Source: Cohaesibacter haloalkalitolerans
Lineage (GTDB): Bacteria; Pseudomonadota; Alphaproteobacteria; Rhizobiales; Cohaesibacteraceae
Reading direction: 5' to 3'
Assembly (NCBI RefSeq): GCF_003574655.1
Contig: NZ_QNUM01000004.1
Coordinates: 310,001-374,000 of the forward strand
DNA: 64,000 nt
The notes below the pieces were generated by a model that was given only the letters and a program-made list of their open reading frames with translations, was not told the origin of the DNA and ran no database searches. Positions 26,554 to 35,347 of this stretch are shown in pieces. The first letter of the stretch is position 1. Each line of letters opens with the position of its first letter. The position numbers and the translations under genes were made by a program.

Positions 26554-27897
26554 TCAGAAGTAGACGAAGTAGGCGAAGATGGCCGACAGCACGGTCGTAA
26601 AGAGCATCAGCGGGAACGCCAGCTTCATGAAGTCCATGAAGGAGATGCGCTGCCCGGCACGCTCTGCAAAGCTTGCCACCATCACGTTGGCGCTGGCACC
26701 GATCAGCGTGCCGTTGCCGCCAAGACATGCGCCAAGCGACAAGCACCACCACAGGGGCTCGATAGCCTGAGCGCCACCCAGATCGGCTTGCATCGCCTTG
26801 ATCAGCGGAATCATCGTGGCAACAAACGGAATGTTGTCAACGATGGCAGACAGCACCGCAGAGGCACCGAGAATGATCATGCCTGCCAGTTCGATGTTAG
26901 TGCCGGTCAGACCGAGCAGCTTTTCAGCCATGATCTTCAGAAGGCCGGTGTGCTCGACACCGAACACCAGAACGAACAGACCTAGGAAGAAGAAGATGGT
27001 TTCCCATTCAACCTGTTGGAAGGCATGGTGCACATTGTGAGACTGCTCTTCCGGCTTGCCACCGAAGCTGCGCAGCAGCAACAGGAAGGCAGCGCCGGTC
27101 AGGGCGATCGTGCCCGGTTCCCAGCCCTGGCCATGGCCCCAGATGAAGCCAGCAAGCACCAGAGCGAGCGTCAGCATGGATTTGGCGAGAAGTACCTTGT
27201 CTTCGATAGCTTCGAAGGCATTGTATTTCATCATCGCATCCTTGTCTTCCTGCGCCGCAGTCATCTTGCGACCCCAAAGGAGGTCGAAGAACAGAAGACA
27301 GATAATCAGGATGATCAGGGAGATCGGTCCAACCCATTCGACGAAGTCCATGAAGCCCAGACCAACAGCAGAACCGATCAGGATGTTCGGCGGGTCACCG
27401 ATCAGCGTCGAGGTGCCGCCGATGTTGGACGCAAAGATCTGCGAGAACAGGAAGGGATAGGCTTTCAGATTGAGCTGGTCAGTCAAGAGAAGAGTGACAG
27501 GCACAACCAGCAACACGGTCGTCACGTTATCGAGCAATGCAGAGAAAACAGCCGTCACGGTCGCCAATGCTGCAAGCAGCATCCGCGGATTGGCCTTGAC
27601 CGCCTTGGCGGTATAGATTGCAACGAACTGAAAGACCCCGGAATCCTTGGTAATGGCGACGATCACCATCATCCCCACAAGAAGGAAGATCGTATTGAAA
27701 TCGATACCTTCAACGACGAGTTCGAAGTTCAAAACACCGAGCAAGACCAGAAGCCCCGCCCCCAACAGGGAGACGATGGCGCGGTTGATCTTTTCAGAAA
27801 TAATGAAGAAGTAGGCAGCAATCAGAATTACCGTTGCCACAACAAGAGGCGACCATCCGAAGACCGCGCTCGTGGCTATTCCACTGGCGTGTTCCAT
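26554..27897 (-). CDS. ArsB/NhaD superfamily (SLC13-like) transporter
   Basis: Inner-membrane permease of 447 residues with about 11-12 hydrophobic helices. Characteristic repeats are ALLDNVTTVLLVVPVT with NIGGTSTLIGDPPNILIGSA in the first half and SAIVDNIPFVATMIPLI with GGNGTLIGASANVMV in the second. These are signatures of the ion-transporter (IT) superfamily that includes ArsB, NhaD and P-permeases. Without an arsenic operon nearby, an Na+/H+ antiporter or anion permease is as likely as arsenite export. Monocistronic with its own terminator; the upstream CBS gene on the same strand is 95 bp away. Confidence 0.85.
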   Translation of the reverse strand: MEHASGIATSAVFGWSPLVVATVILIAAYFFIISEKINRAIVSLLGAGLLVLLGVLNFELVVEGIDFNTIFLLVGMMVIVAITKDSGVFQFVAIYTAKAVKANPRMLLAALATVTAVFSALLDNVTTVLLVVPVTLLLTDQLNLKAYPFLFSQIFASNIGGTSTLIGDPPNILIGSAVGLGFMDFVEWVGPISLIILIICLLFFDLLWGRKMTAAQEDKDAMMKYNAFEAIEDKVLLAKSMLTLALVLAGFIWGHGQGWEPGTIALTGAAFLLLLRSFGGKPEEQSHNVHHAFQQVEWETIFFFLGLFVLVFGVEHTGLLKIMAEKLLGLTGTNIELAGMIILGASAVLSAIVDNIPFVATMIPLIKAMQADLGGAQAIEPLWWCLSLGACLGGNGTLIGASANVMVASFAERAGQRISFMDFMKLAFPLMLFTTVLSAIFAYFVYF

Positions 27898-27992
27898 TGA
27901 TAAACTAAGGCTCTTCTCATTATCTATATGGATGTGGGCAATCTTGTGCAGTCCACATCCAATAGAAGGTTATCTACTTCGCTGAGCCTACT

Positions 27993-28460
27993 TTAGCGGG
28001 ATGAATACTCGGCACGTTCCAGTTCAGCTATGGCGGATTGCTCCGTCACGATCCCCAGGAACCTGTTCGTATCCTTCTCCACAACGGACAGTGGACTGCC
28101 GTGTTTGGCCAGCTTGCGAATGCCCTCCCAAACCGACAGGTCGGGGCTGAGGACCATGGGATCCCGGTTCATTGCTTCGGTCACCGGCTTTTCCCGCAAC
28201 GCACGCAGACGACGCGCGATATCAGGTTTGGCGCCACGCACAAAACCAAGACGTTCAAGCCCGGACGGCATCCTGACGGAAACGGGAAGCATTTGTTTCA
28301 AAAGCGACTCGTACCCGAACATTCCCAAGAAAATGTTGTTTTCATCAAGAACCGGGGCAGTACGTATTTGCCGTGTTTCGAGAACTGCCATAGCTTCCTC
28401 GACAGTCTGATCGGGTGTCAAACTAACTACTTTATCGACCATTGCGTCTATGCAGGGCAC
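27993..28460 (-). CDS. CBS-domain pair protein
   Basis: A 155-residue protein built of two CBS motifs: MVDKVVSLTPDQTVEEAMAV to GMFGYESLL (about 7-65), then NRDPMVLSPDLSVWEGIRKL to GIVTEQSAIAELE (about 97-145). CBS pairs bind adenosine nucleotides. The start is GTG, selected because GGAGG lies six bases upstream; the frame is open 42 bases further to a TTG lacking a binding site. It precedes the transporter gene on the same strand, so it may sense nucleotide levels to regulate that transporter (inference from adjacency). Confidence 0.8.
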   Translation of the reverse strand: MPCIDAMVDKVVSLTPDQTVEEAMAVLETRQIRTAPVLDENNIFLGMFGYESLLKQMLPVSVRMPSGLERLGFVRGAKPDIARRLRALREKPVTEAMNRDPMVLSPDLSVWEGIRKLAKHGSPLSVVEKDTNRFLGIVTEQSAIAELERAEYSSR

Positions 28461-29106
28461 GGTAAACCTCCCTATGCTCTTTGGCGGTACGAACGACCGC
28501 AAATTTGGATGAGTATAGACTATACCCGATTTTCACGACATCCAAGGTTCATGCATGGTGTCGCCAGCGGCCAGGTTCAACTTATTCGAGCAAACCGGCA
28601 GCCACCCGATCTTCACAGCTCATGGCAACGGACCCTATTCAAGAGCGGTAAATTCCACAAGCTGTCTCTTAGGTGCAGTTCTTGTCACACTAAAGTTGTA
28701 GACAAAGAACCGCAGCAACCCTGACAATCCCATATTTCATCAGCCCGGACCGATCCATGTCAGACAGCCAGGGCAGGCGCCTTATAGACGGAGAGGCAGA
28801 AAGGTGCAATCGCGCCCCTTAAGTTTTTTTACCCACCAAAGTAATTAGTCGAAAGGTGTGGATGATCCAGATTCAAAAGGGAGGCCGCCACAGCCATGGC
28901 AAAAAAATGGCAACCATCTGAAACAAAAAGGAAAGAATCGCGAGCCGGACGCAATAGAAGTTCGAAGATGCTCCATAACGACAGAAATCGCGAAATCCAC
29001 ATTAGCTGTAGAGAAAGTCCCTCAAACTGCCCCAGACCTCCTTTCATCTTGCTGCCTTGCTGGGCTAACAAGAGGGAGAGACAGTAGATCTGAAGGAGTT
29101 CTTGCC
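28461..29106. other. Divergent intergenic region upstream of the kdsB-like gene
   Basis: About 650 bp with no credible gene. The KdsB frame is open upstream to 28858, but only the ATG with AAGGAG is credible. A T-rich tract near 28825 and AT-rich sequence around it are probable promoter material. Confidence 0.5.
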
Positions 29107-29889
29107 ATGTCAGTCGCGATTGTCATTCCTGCCCGGTACGGATCGAGCCGACTTCCCGGCAAGCCGATGTTGCCCATTCTCGGAACCAGCATGCTTGAGC
29201 GTGTCTGGCGAATCGCCAAGGCCACCAAGGGCTGCAGCCGAATCGTTATCAGCACCGAGGACGAGCGAATCATCGACCACGCCAAAAGCTTTGGTGCCGA
29301 AGCCATTCTGACCCCGGAAAGCTGCCGTAACGGCACCGAGCGTTCCTTTGCCACCATCAAGGCTGCCAACATCACTGAAGAGGCGATCATCAACTTTCAG
29401 GGCGACGCCGTTCTGACGCCGCCATGGGTCATTCAGGCCATGATCGACGAGTTTGAAAAATCGCAGGATGCTTTCGATATCGTCACCCCGGCCACCAGAA
29501 TGAGCGAGGAAGCAATCCAAAACCTTGCCGAGAGCAAGAAGATCAACCCGGCCAGCGGCACCACTGTTGTCTTCGACAAAAAATACAACGCACTCTATTT
29601 TTCCAAGAATATCCTGCCCTTCGTTCGCGCCAAGGGCTTTGCCTCGACCTATCGGCACATCGGCCTTTATGGCTATCGCCGCGGGGCACTCGAGCAGTAT
29701 GTCGCGCTTGAGCCCTCGCCGCTCGAACTGACCGAGGGGCTGGAGCAGCTGCGCGCCCTTGAATATGGCATGACTGTGCGCATCGTGATTGTCGATTACC
29801 AGAACCGGACTCACGCCTCCGTCGACGCCCTTGAGGATATCGGCATTGCCGAGGAAATCATCCGCCGCGAGGGAGAACTGGTGCTTTAG
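29107..29889 (+). CDS. KdsB-like CMP-sugar synthetase (3-deoxy-manno-octulosonate cytidylyltransferase family)
   Basis: Nucleotidyltransferase of 260 residues, slightly longer than KdsB (~245). The N-terminal IVIPARYGSSRLPGKPM is the CTP-binding motif. NGTER and FQGD follow at about 75 and 98-101, with YRHIGLYGYRRGAL in the middle. The family converts Kdo plus CTP to CMP-Kdo. An oddity: the canonical QGDEP is QGDAV here, and the gene is paired with a phosphatase instead of usual LPS genes, so it may be a paralogue acting on a different ulosonate. AAGGAG is eight bases before the ATG. Ten base pairs separate it from the next gene. Confidence 0.8.
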   Translation: MSVAIVIPARYGSSRLPGKPMLPILGTSMLERVWRIAKATKGCSRIVISTEDERIIDHAKSFGAEAILTPESCRNGTERSFATIKAANITEEAIINFQGDAVLTPPWVIQAMIDEFEKSQDAFDIVTPATRMSEEAIQNLAESKKINPASGTTVVFDKKYNALYFSKNILPFVRAKGFASTYRHIGLYGYRRGALEQYVALEPSPLELTEGLEQLRALEYGMTVRIVIVDYQNRTHASVDALEDIGIAEEIIRREGELVL

Positions 29890-29898
29890 GAGGCCATC

Positions 29899-30507
29899 AT
29901 GAAACTTGTGCTGATCAGGCATGGCAACACATTTGCAGCCAGCGACAAGGTCGTCTGGGTTGGCGCCCGGAGCGACCTGCCGCTGGTGCAGAAGGGCAAG
30001 GAGCAGGCCGAGGCAGTAGGTCGAGCGCTCGCCGACAGCGGCCTCAAACCATCGGCCATCTATTGCGGCCCTCTCAAGCGCACCGTGGAGACCGCCGACA
30101 TCGCCATGAAGACCGCAGGCTGGACCGGCATTGAGGTCACCATCAATGACGCCTTGAGAGAAATCGACTATGGCCTCTGGGAAGCCAGATCGAATGATGA
30201 CATCCGCAAGGACCATGGCGACGACGCCATCGACGGCTGGCAGAAAAGCAGCATCTGGCCGGAAGGCTTTGGCTGGAGCCCCGATCCGGCAACAATCCTT
30301 GCCAACTGGAACGCCATGATCGCCGAGATCGAAGCCGCTCACGGCCCCGACGCCACGGCCATCATCGTGACCAGCAACGGCATTCTGAGGATTGTCTCGC
30401 CGCACTATGGCATCCCAGCCAGCCAAGCCAAGGTCGGCACCGGTTGCATGTGTCTCATCGAAGAGGGCAAGGTCCGCATCTGGAACGCCAGGGACCTCAA
30501 AGGCTAG
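29899..30507 (+). CDS. Histidine phosphatase family protein with altered second histidine
   Basis: A 202-residue member of the phosphoglycerate mutase-like superfamily. The phospho-acceptor motif LIRHGNT is at residues 5-11, the supporting arginine is in GPLKRTVETA, and the acid is in LREIDYGLWEA. At the usual second histidine position (normally a THGG or SHGG loop) the sequence is VTSNGILR, with Asn instead of His. Catalysis may therefore be weak or use a different acid. It is 10 bp downstream of the kdsB-like gene and surely co-transcribed, which suggests it dephosphorylates the sugar precursor (inference). Confidence 0.85.
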   Translation: MKLVLIRHGNTFAASDKVVWVGARSDLPLVQKGKEQAEAVGRALADSGLKPSAIYCGPLKRTVETADIAMKTAGWTGIEVTINDALREIDYGLWEARSNDDIRKDHGDDAIDGWQKSSIWPEGFGWSPDPATILANWNAMIAEIEAAHGPDATAIIVTSNGILRIVSPHYGIPASQAKVGTGCMCLIEEGKVRIWNARDLKG

Positions 30508-30838
30508 CCCCCCTGCCCCGCCACAGGAGCGCCAGCCATATCAGCACGGAGTGCCAGCCCATTGACAGAGAGGAGCAAAGTGACAAGGATCTTTGCTCTT
30601 CTTCTCTCCCAAAGTGTGGCAATAGCTCAAAATGGCCTTTCCATGCTGGACAGGCCGCCTCAAATTGTTTCATCTACTCCCGTAGCGCCTCCTGCCCGGC
30701 CCGAAATATGCAAGAACAGTTGCGACCGGAACAGGCAAAACAGGTGGCTATGCTGCGGCACCAGACGCGACCGGACGTTCATTGATGCCGACCAAATCAA
30801 AACCGGACCTGCCACACGCGAGGATAAAGGAAGCCCTC
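30508..30838. other. Intergenic region with a doubtful signal-peptide ORF
   Basis: A GTG at 30580 has AGGAG four bases upstream and would encode a product beginning MTRIFALLLSQSVAIAQNG, which looks like a signal peptide. The frame then becomes Arg/Cys-rich and runs 160 bp into the next gene out of frame, ending at 30999. I regard it as unproven. The promoter of the ABC operon should lie in this region. Confidence 0.4.
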
Positions 30839-31666
30839 ATGACATCGCCGTTGAAACTCATGGCACTTGCTGCCGCCCTATCAGTCAGTGCCAGCACCGC
30901 ACTCGCTGCCGGACCATGCGCAACCGGCAAGACCCTTCACGACGGCACCTTGACCATCGCAACCGGCAACCCGGCCTATTTCCCATGGGTCATCGATGAT
31001 GCACCGGAAAGCGGCAAGGGCTTTGAAGCCGCCGTCGCCTATGCCGTTGCGGGCAAGATGGGGTTTGACGCCGACCATGTCAGCTGGGTGCGCGCCTCCT
31101 TCGACGAGTCGATCCAGCCCGGCGCCAAGAATTTCGACGTCAACATGCAGCAGTTTTCGATCACGGCCGATCGCGACAAGGTCGTCGATTTCTCAGCCCC
31201 CTACTACACCTCTGCCATGGCCGTGCTGACCACCAAGCAGATTGTTGAAGGCGGAGCCAAGCCGACGCTGGATTCGCTGAGGAAGCTGAAATGGGGAGCA
31301 CAGGCCTCCACCACCGCAGTGCCGATGCTCGTCGGTCTGGTCAACCCCGACAGCGACCCGATGCTCTACAATGACAATGCCGACGTCTCCGCCGCCCTTC
31401 AGGCTGGCCAGATCGACGCCGCCCTGTTCGATTTGCCGACAGCGCTGTTCCTGGCTGCTGTTACCGTCAACGACGGCGTCGTGCTGGGCCAGTTCCCGGC
31501 AGAGCGCTCGACCAACCCGGACCAGTTCGGCATGCTGATGGAAGAAGGCAACCCGCTGAAATTCTGCATTGACGAAGCCATCAACGCGCTCAAGCAGGAT
31601 GGCACTCTGGCCAAACTGGAAGCCACCTGGCTTGCCGAAAGCACTGGCGTACCGGTCATCAAGTGA
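30839..31666 (+). CDS. Amino-acid ABC transporter substrate-binding protein
   Basis: Periplasmic binding protein (SBP_bac_3 family) of 275 residues. Signal peptide of about 23 residues (LKLMALAAALSVSASTALAA). The mature part begins GPCATGKTLHDGTLTIATGN and contains the family segment FDVNMQQFSITADRDKVVDFSAPYY (in two parts). A conserved Cys pair (Cys near 26 and in LKFCIDEAINAL) is suggestive of a disulfide. The chosen ATG has AAGGA eight bases upstream. The stop TGA overlaps the permease ATG by one base. First gene of a three-gene transporter; the ligand is probably a polar amino acid, exact identity unknown. Confidence 0.88.
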   Translation: MTSPLKLMALAAALSVSASTALAAGPCATGKTLHDGTLTIATGNPAYFPWVIDDAPESGKGFEAAVAYAVAGKMGFDADHVSWVRASFDESIQPGAKNFDVNMQQFSITADRDKVVDFSAPYYTSAMAVLTTKQIVEGGAKPTLDSLRKLKWGAQASTTAVPMLVGLVNPDSDPMLYNDNADVSAALQAGQIDAALFDLPTALFLAAVTVNDGVVLGQFPAERSTNPDQFGMLMEEGNPLKFCIDEAINALKQDGTLAKLEATWLAESTGVPVIK

Positions 31667-32496
31667 TGTCGGATAGCAATAAGGGACCAACCCGTCGGCA
31701 GGCTCATGAGCGCAAGCTCAAACGCCGTTCGATGATCCTTGCCGCCATTTCCACCAGCGTCGTTGTCGCGGCGCTGGTGATCCTCATCCCGCTGACGCCG
31801 GGCTGGGAACGGGTCAAGCAGAGCTTCTTCAACTGGGACATCGTCGTTCGCACCTTTCCCAAGCTGCTCAATGCCTTCCTGCTGGATGTGGCGATCTTCG
31901 CCTGGTCCGTGCCGCTGATTGCCGCCCTCGGCCTTGCCATAGCCCTTGCCCGGGACGTACGCGACCCCGTTTTTTACCCGCTGCGCCTGTTCGGCATTCT
32001 CTATACCGACATTTTCCGCGGCGTGCCCGTGGTGCTGGTGGTCTATCTCATCGGCTTTGGCATCCCCGGTCTCGGCCTGCAGCGTCCGTTCAACTCCCCC
32101 TATCTATGGGGCACCGTGGCGCTTGTGCTCACCTATGCTGCCTATGTCGCCGAGATCTTCCGCTCAGGTATCGAAAGCATCCACGCCTCCCAGCGCAACG
32201 CCGCCCTGTCGCTTGGCATGTCGCCCTCGGACACCATGCGCTTTGTCATCCTGCCACAGGCAATCCGGCGCGTGGTCCCGGCGCAGATGAATATTCTCAT
32301 CGCCCTGCAAAAGGACGTGGCGCTGCTGTCCTTCATTGGACCGGTGGAGATTTTCCGTCAGGCCGGGGTATTCAAGTCGCTGCTGGCCAGCTTCACCCCA
32401 TATGTAGTTGCCGCCGCGATCTTCCTCGTTGTCACCATCCCGGCGACGCGGCTGGCTGACCATATGCTCGCCAAGCAAAATCGGGCCCGCTCATGA
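31666..32496 (+). CDS. Amino-acid ABC transporter permease
   Basis: Inner-membrane component of the HisM/GlnP type, 276 residues, with a basic N-terminus and about five transmembrane segments. The EAA loop that contacts the ATPase reads [20 protein letters not shown] (about residues 180-200), followed by [12 protein letters not shown]. Only one permease gene is present, so it would function as a homodimer. Its ATG overlaps the upstream stop (TGATG), and its own stop overlaps the ATPase start (ATGA), so all three genes are translationally coupled. Confidence 0.92.
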   Translation: MSDSNKGPTRRQAHERKLKRRSMILAAISTSVVVAALVILIPLTPGWERVKQSFFNWDIVVRTFPKLLNAFLLDVAIFAWSVPLIAALGLAIALARDVRDPVFYPLRLFGILYTDIFRGVPVVLVVYLIGFGIPGLGLQRPFNSPYLWGTVALVLTYAAYVAEIFRSGIESIHASQRNAALSLGMSPSDTMRFVILPQAIRRVVPAQMNILIALQKDVALLSFIGPVEIFRQAGVFKSLLASFTPYVVAAAIFLVVTIPATRLADHMLAKQNRARS

Positions 32497-33227
32497 AACT
32501 GCAAGTCAAGAATGTCCATAAATCCTTTGGCCACACCAAGGTGCTCAACGGCATTTCGCTGGATGTTGCCGAAGGCGAGATGACCTGCCTCATCGGCGCA
32601 TCCGGCTCTGGCAAGTCAACGCTTCTGCGCTGTATAAACCTGCTCGAACCGGTCGATGATGGGGAAATCTGGCTCGACGGTGCCGAGATTGCCGACCCGG
32701 CGCTCGATCCCCAGCCGATCCGCCAGCGCATCGGCATCGTCTTCCAGTCCTTCAACCTCTTCCCGCACATGACTGCGGAGGAGAATGTGATGCTCGCCCC
32801 GCGCCGGATTTTCAAGACATCCCGCGATGCCTTGCGCCCCACCGTTGAAGAGCTGTTCGACCGCTTCGGCCTCAAGGACCGGATGCACCACTATCCCGAC
32901 CAGCTCTCCGGCGGACAACAGCAGCGCGTCGCCATCGTCCGGGCTCTGGCCATGAAGCCCGAGATCATGCTGTTTGACGAAATCACCTCGGCGCTCGACC
33001 CGGAGCTGGTCAATGAGGTGCTGCAGGTGCTCAAATCCCTCAAGCAGGACGGCATGACCATGGTGCTGGCCACCCATGAGATGGCATTTGCCCGTGATGT
33101 GGCCGACAAGGTCTGCTTTCTGGACAAGGGCAGCATTCTGGAACAGGGGACGCCCGCCGACATCTTCTCCAATCCCAGACAGGAACGCACCCGCGATTTT
33201 CTGGCCCGTGTGCTGGGACCGCGTTGA
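32493..33227 (+). CDS. Amino-acid ABC transporter ATP-binding protein
   Basis: ATPase subunit of 244 residues. Walker A is GASGSGKST (about 33-41), Q-loop in [13 protein letters not shown], signature LSGGQQQR (about 138), Walker [15 protein letters not shown], and H-loop TMVLATHEM. All are intact, and the sequence is closest to the GlnQ/HisP group. Its start overlaps the permease stop by four bases. No terminator is visible in the 20-bp gap before the convergent LysR gene. Confidence 0.95.
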   Translation: MKLQVKNVHKSFGHTKVLNGISLDVAEGEMTCLIGASGSGKSTLLRCINLLEPVDDGEIWLDGAEIADPALDPQPIRQRIGIVFQSFNLFPHMTAEENVMLAPRRIFKTSRDALRPTVEELFDRFGLKDRMHHYPDQLSGGQQQRVAIVRALAMKPEIMLFDEITSALDPELVNEVLQVLKSLKQDGMTMVLATHEMAFARDVADKVCFLDKGSILEQGTPADIFSNPRQERTRDFLARVLGPR

Positions 33228-33247
33228 GCTGTCCACAGGTGCAGCCC

Positions 33248-34135
33248 TCAGCTCGCTTCGTGACACAGTTGCAGAAACTCTCGGGCAGCCGGGCTCAGCG
33301 TACGCTCGCGGTGGCTGAGAGCCATGAAATCTCTTGGCGGAAACGGAATGTCGGCAAAGGTGATCTCGCCCGTAGCCACCAGCGGCCGGGCCGCCATGCG
33401 GGAGACAGCACCCGCATAGGCGCTGCCCACCAGAGCCGACAACACCGCCTCGTTGCTGGGGAATTCCAGCGCCAGCTTCAGGCTTTCCGGCGCCACCCCA
33501 AGGCGTTTCATCGCCGACTCGAAGGTGGAACGGGTGCCGGATCCTTGTTCGCGCATGATCCAGTATGTTTTGCGAATAAGGGGCAGATAGTCGGGCGCTG
33601 TGGCGTTTGCCAAGGGATGATCAGGCGCAATGACAATGGCGATTTCATCGTCTATCAGCTTGTCGGACCGCAACAGTGGCGCATCGACGTCCCCCTCCAC
33701 AAAGCCGATTTCCGCCTGCCCCTCCTCCACGGCATGCGTCACGGTCTGCGTGTTGCCCACCGTCAGATGCAGACTGATATCAGGATAGAGATCATGAAAA
33801 TGCACCATCCGCGAAGGCAGCCAGTAGCTGGCGATGGTCTGGCTGGCGTGGACATGCAGCACACCCCGCTTCAACCCGCCAAGCTCGCTCAACACCAGAG
33901 CCGCTGCATTGGCCCGGGCAAGTGTTGCCCTAGCTTCTTTCAGAAACAGCTCCCCGGCCACGGTCAGCTCGATGCCGCGCCCGACCCGGTCGAACAACCT
34001 CACATTGTGAAACCCTTCCAACGCCTTGATCGACGCGCTGACCGCCGACGGCGTCAGGCCAATCGCCTCCGCAGCCCGGGTGATGTGTTGGCGCTCGGCC
34101 ACGGCCACAAAGATCGTCAGTTGTTCAAGAGTCAT
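33248..34135 (-). CDS. LysR-family transcriptional regulator
   Basis: A 295-residue LTTR. The N-terminal HTH (about 1-60) starts MTLEQLTIFVAVAERQHITRAAEAIGLTPSAVSASIKAL (in parts) and is followed by a dimerisation helix and a ligand-binding domain (about 90-290). It is divergent from a YeiH-family transporter, the same arrangement as yeiE-yeiH in E. coli, and probably activates it. A CAACCATC/GATGGTTG inverted repeat frames the intergenic region. The effector is unknown. Confidence 0.92.
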   Translation of the reverse strand: MTLEQLTIFVAVAERQHITRAAEAIGLTPSAVSASIKALEGFHNVRLFDRVGRGIELTVAGELFLKEARATLARANAAALVLSELGGLKRGVLHVHASQTIASYWLPSRMVHFHDLYPDISLHLTVGNTQTVTHAVEEGQAEIGFVEGDVDAPLLRSDKLIDDEIAIVIAPDHPLANATAPDYLPLIRKTYWIMREQGSGTRSTFESAMKRLGVAPESLKLALEFPSNEAVLSALVGSAYAGAVSRMAARPLVATGEITFADIPFPPRDFMALSHRERTLSPAAREFLQLCHEAS

Positions 34136-34136
34136 T

Positions 34137-34210
34137 CAACCATCCAATTTTATTTCATAAAACATACTATATTATTCGATATTTTTGAAAGAAAAATTAT
34201 GAGATGGTTG
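34137..34210. promoter_or_regulatory. Divergent promoter region of LysR and YeiH genes with inverted repeat
   Basis: CAACCATC (34137-34144) and GATGGTTG (34203-34210) form an exact eight-base inverted repeat with 58 bases of AT-rich sequence between. The position fits an LTTR-controlled divergent promoter pair. Confidence 0.5.
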
Positions 34211-34241
34211 CGCCAATTTCAAGAATTCAAAAGAGACTTCA

Positions 34242-35273
34242 ATGCGTATCTGGCAATATATTCAATCAGTTCTTCCCGGCTTCCTGCTCTGTGTACTCAT
34301 CACCATCCTCGCCTATGGAGCGGAGTGGCTTGAGGTTCAGTTGACTGGCCACTGCTTTATGGATGCCCTGGTATTTTCAATCATTCTGGGCACCGCCGTC
34401 CATTCGATCCTGGGGATGAACCCGATGTTTCGCAAGGGCGTCAACTTCTCCGCAAAATATCTGCTCGAACTGGCCATCGTGCTGCTGGGCGCCTCGGTCA
34501 GCCTGACCATCATCCAGACTCTCGGCCCGCTCCTGCTACTGGTGGTAATCATCATCGTGGCGCTTGCCATCACCGCCAGCTACACCATCGGCCGGCTTTT
34601 GGGGCTGCCGGAAAAGCAGGCGATGCTGGTTGCCTGTGGCAACTCGATCTGTGGCAACTCGGCCATCGTTGCCATCGCCCCGGTGATTGACGCCGACTCC
34701 GAGGACATCGCCTCAGCCATTGCCTTTTCCGCCACTCTTGGCATCATCGTGGTGCTGGCGCTGCCCGCCTTTGCCAACAGCTTTGCCATCGACCCGCACC
34801 GCTTCGGCATCTTCGCCGGAATGACCGTCTATGCAGTCCCGCAAGTGCTGGCAGCCACGGCTCCGGTCAGTACCATCAGCGTCCATTTCGGCACGCTGGT
34901 AAAACTGATGCGCGTCTTGATGCTGGGGCCGGTCATTCTCATCCTCGGCGTTCGGGCCGGCAGAAAGGCAGAGATCGAAGCGGAGAAAAGCACCGGCAAG
35001 AGCCTCAGACTCAACCAACTGGTGCCATGGTTCATCATCGGCTTTTTCCTGATGATCGCCCTGCAGTCCCTCGGTGCCATCCCCGAAGTCGCCATGCCTC
35101 CGATCAAGAACGCCACCACCCTTCTAACCATCCTCTCGATGGCCGGGCTCGGGCTGATGGTCGACGTCAAGTCGGTCTTTGCCTCAAGTGGCCGGGTTCT
35201 GGCAACGGGCACCCTGTCCATCCTGTTCCTCGGCGCCCTCGGCGCGTCAGCCATTGCCCTGCTGTCCCTCTGA
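34242..35273 (+). CDS. YeiH family (UPF0324) putative sulfate exporter
   Basis: A 343-residue inner-membrane protein with about 10-11 hydrophobic segments. Family features seen are LLELAIVLLGASVSLTIIQ, the glycine/asparagine-rich CGNSICGNSAIVAIAPVI near residue 125-143, and TVYAVPQVLAATAPVS near 190-205. Members of this family are predicted to export sulfate or sulfonates; direct evidence is limited. The gene diverges from an LTTR. An inverted-repeat hairpin follows before the convergent M24 gene. Confidence 0.88.
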   Translation: MRIWQYIQSVLPGFLLCVLITILAYGAEWLEVQLTGHCFMDALVFSIILGTAVHSILGMNPMFRKGVNFSAKYLLELAIVLLGASVSLTIIQTLGPLLLLVVIIIVALAITASYTIGRLLGLPEKQAMLVACGNSICGNSAIVAIAPVIDADSEDIASAIAFSATLGIIVVLALPAFANSFAIDPHRFGIFAGMTVYAVPQVLAATAPVSTISVHFGTLVKLMRVLMLGPVILILGVRAGRKAEIEAEKSTGKSLRLNQLVPWFIIGFFLMIALQSLGAIPEVAMPPIKNATTLLTILSMAGLGLMVDVKSVFASSGRVLATGTLSILFLGALGASAIALLSL

Positions 35274-35295
35274 GCAATTAGAAAAAGCAAAATGA

Positions 35296-35324
35296 CTGAT
35301 GGCCTGAGAAAATCAGGCCATCAG
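35296..35324. other. Hairpin between convergent genes
   Basis: Twelve-base perfect stem CTGATGGCCTGA/TCAGGCCATCAG with a five-base loop between the YeiH and M24 stop codons. No T-run follows, but its position suggests it stabilises or defines both 3' ends. Confidence 0.55.
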
Positions 35325-35347
35325 AAAGCAATCAGGAAAGACCTCTG

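Noticed and set aside
29110..30426. 438-codon minus-strand frame over the kdsB-like and phosphatase genes
   Set aside because: Both plus-strand genes have intact active-site motifs and good starts; this frame has none.
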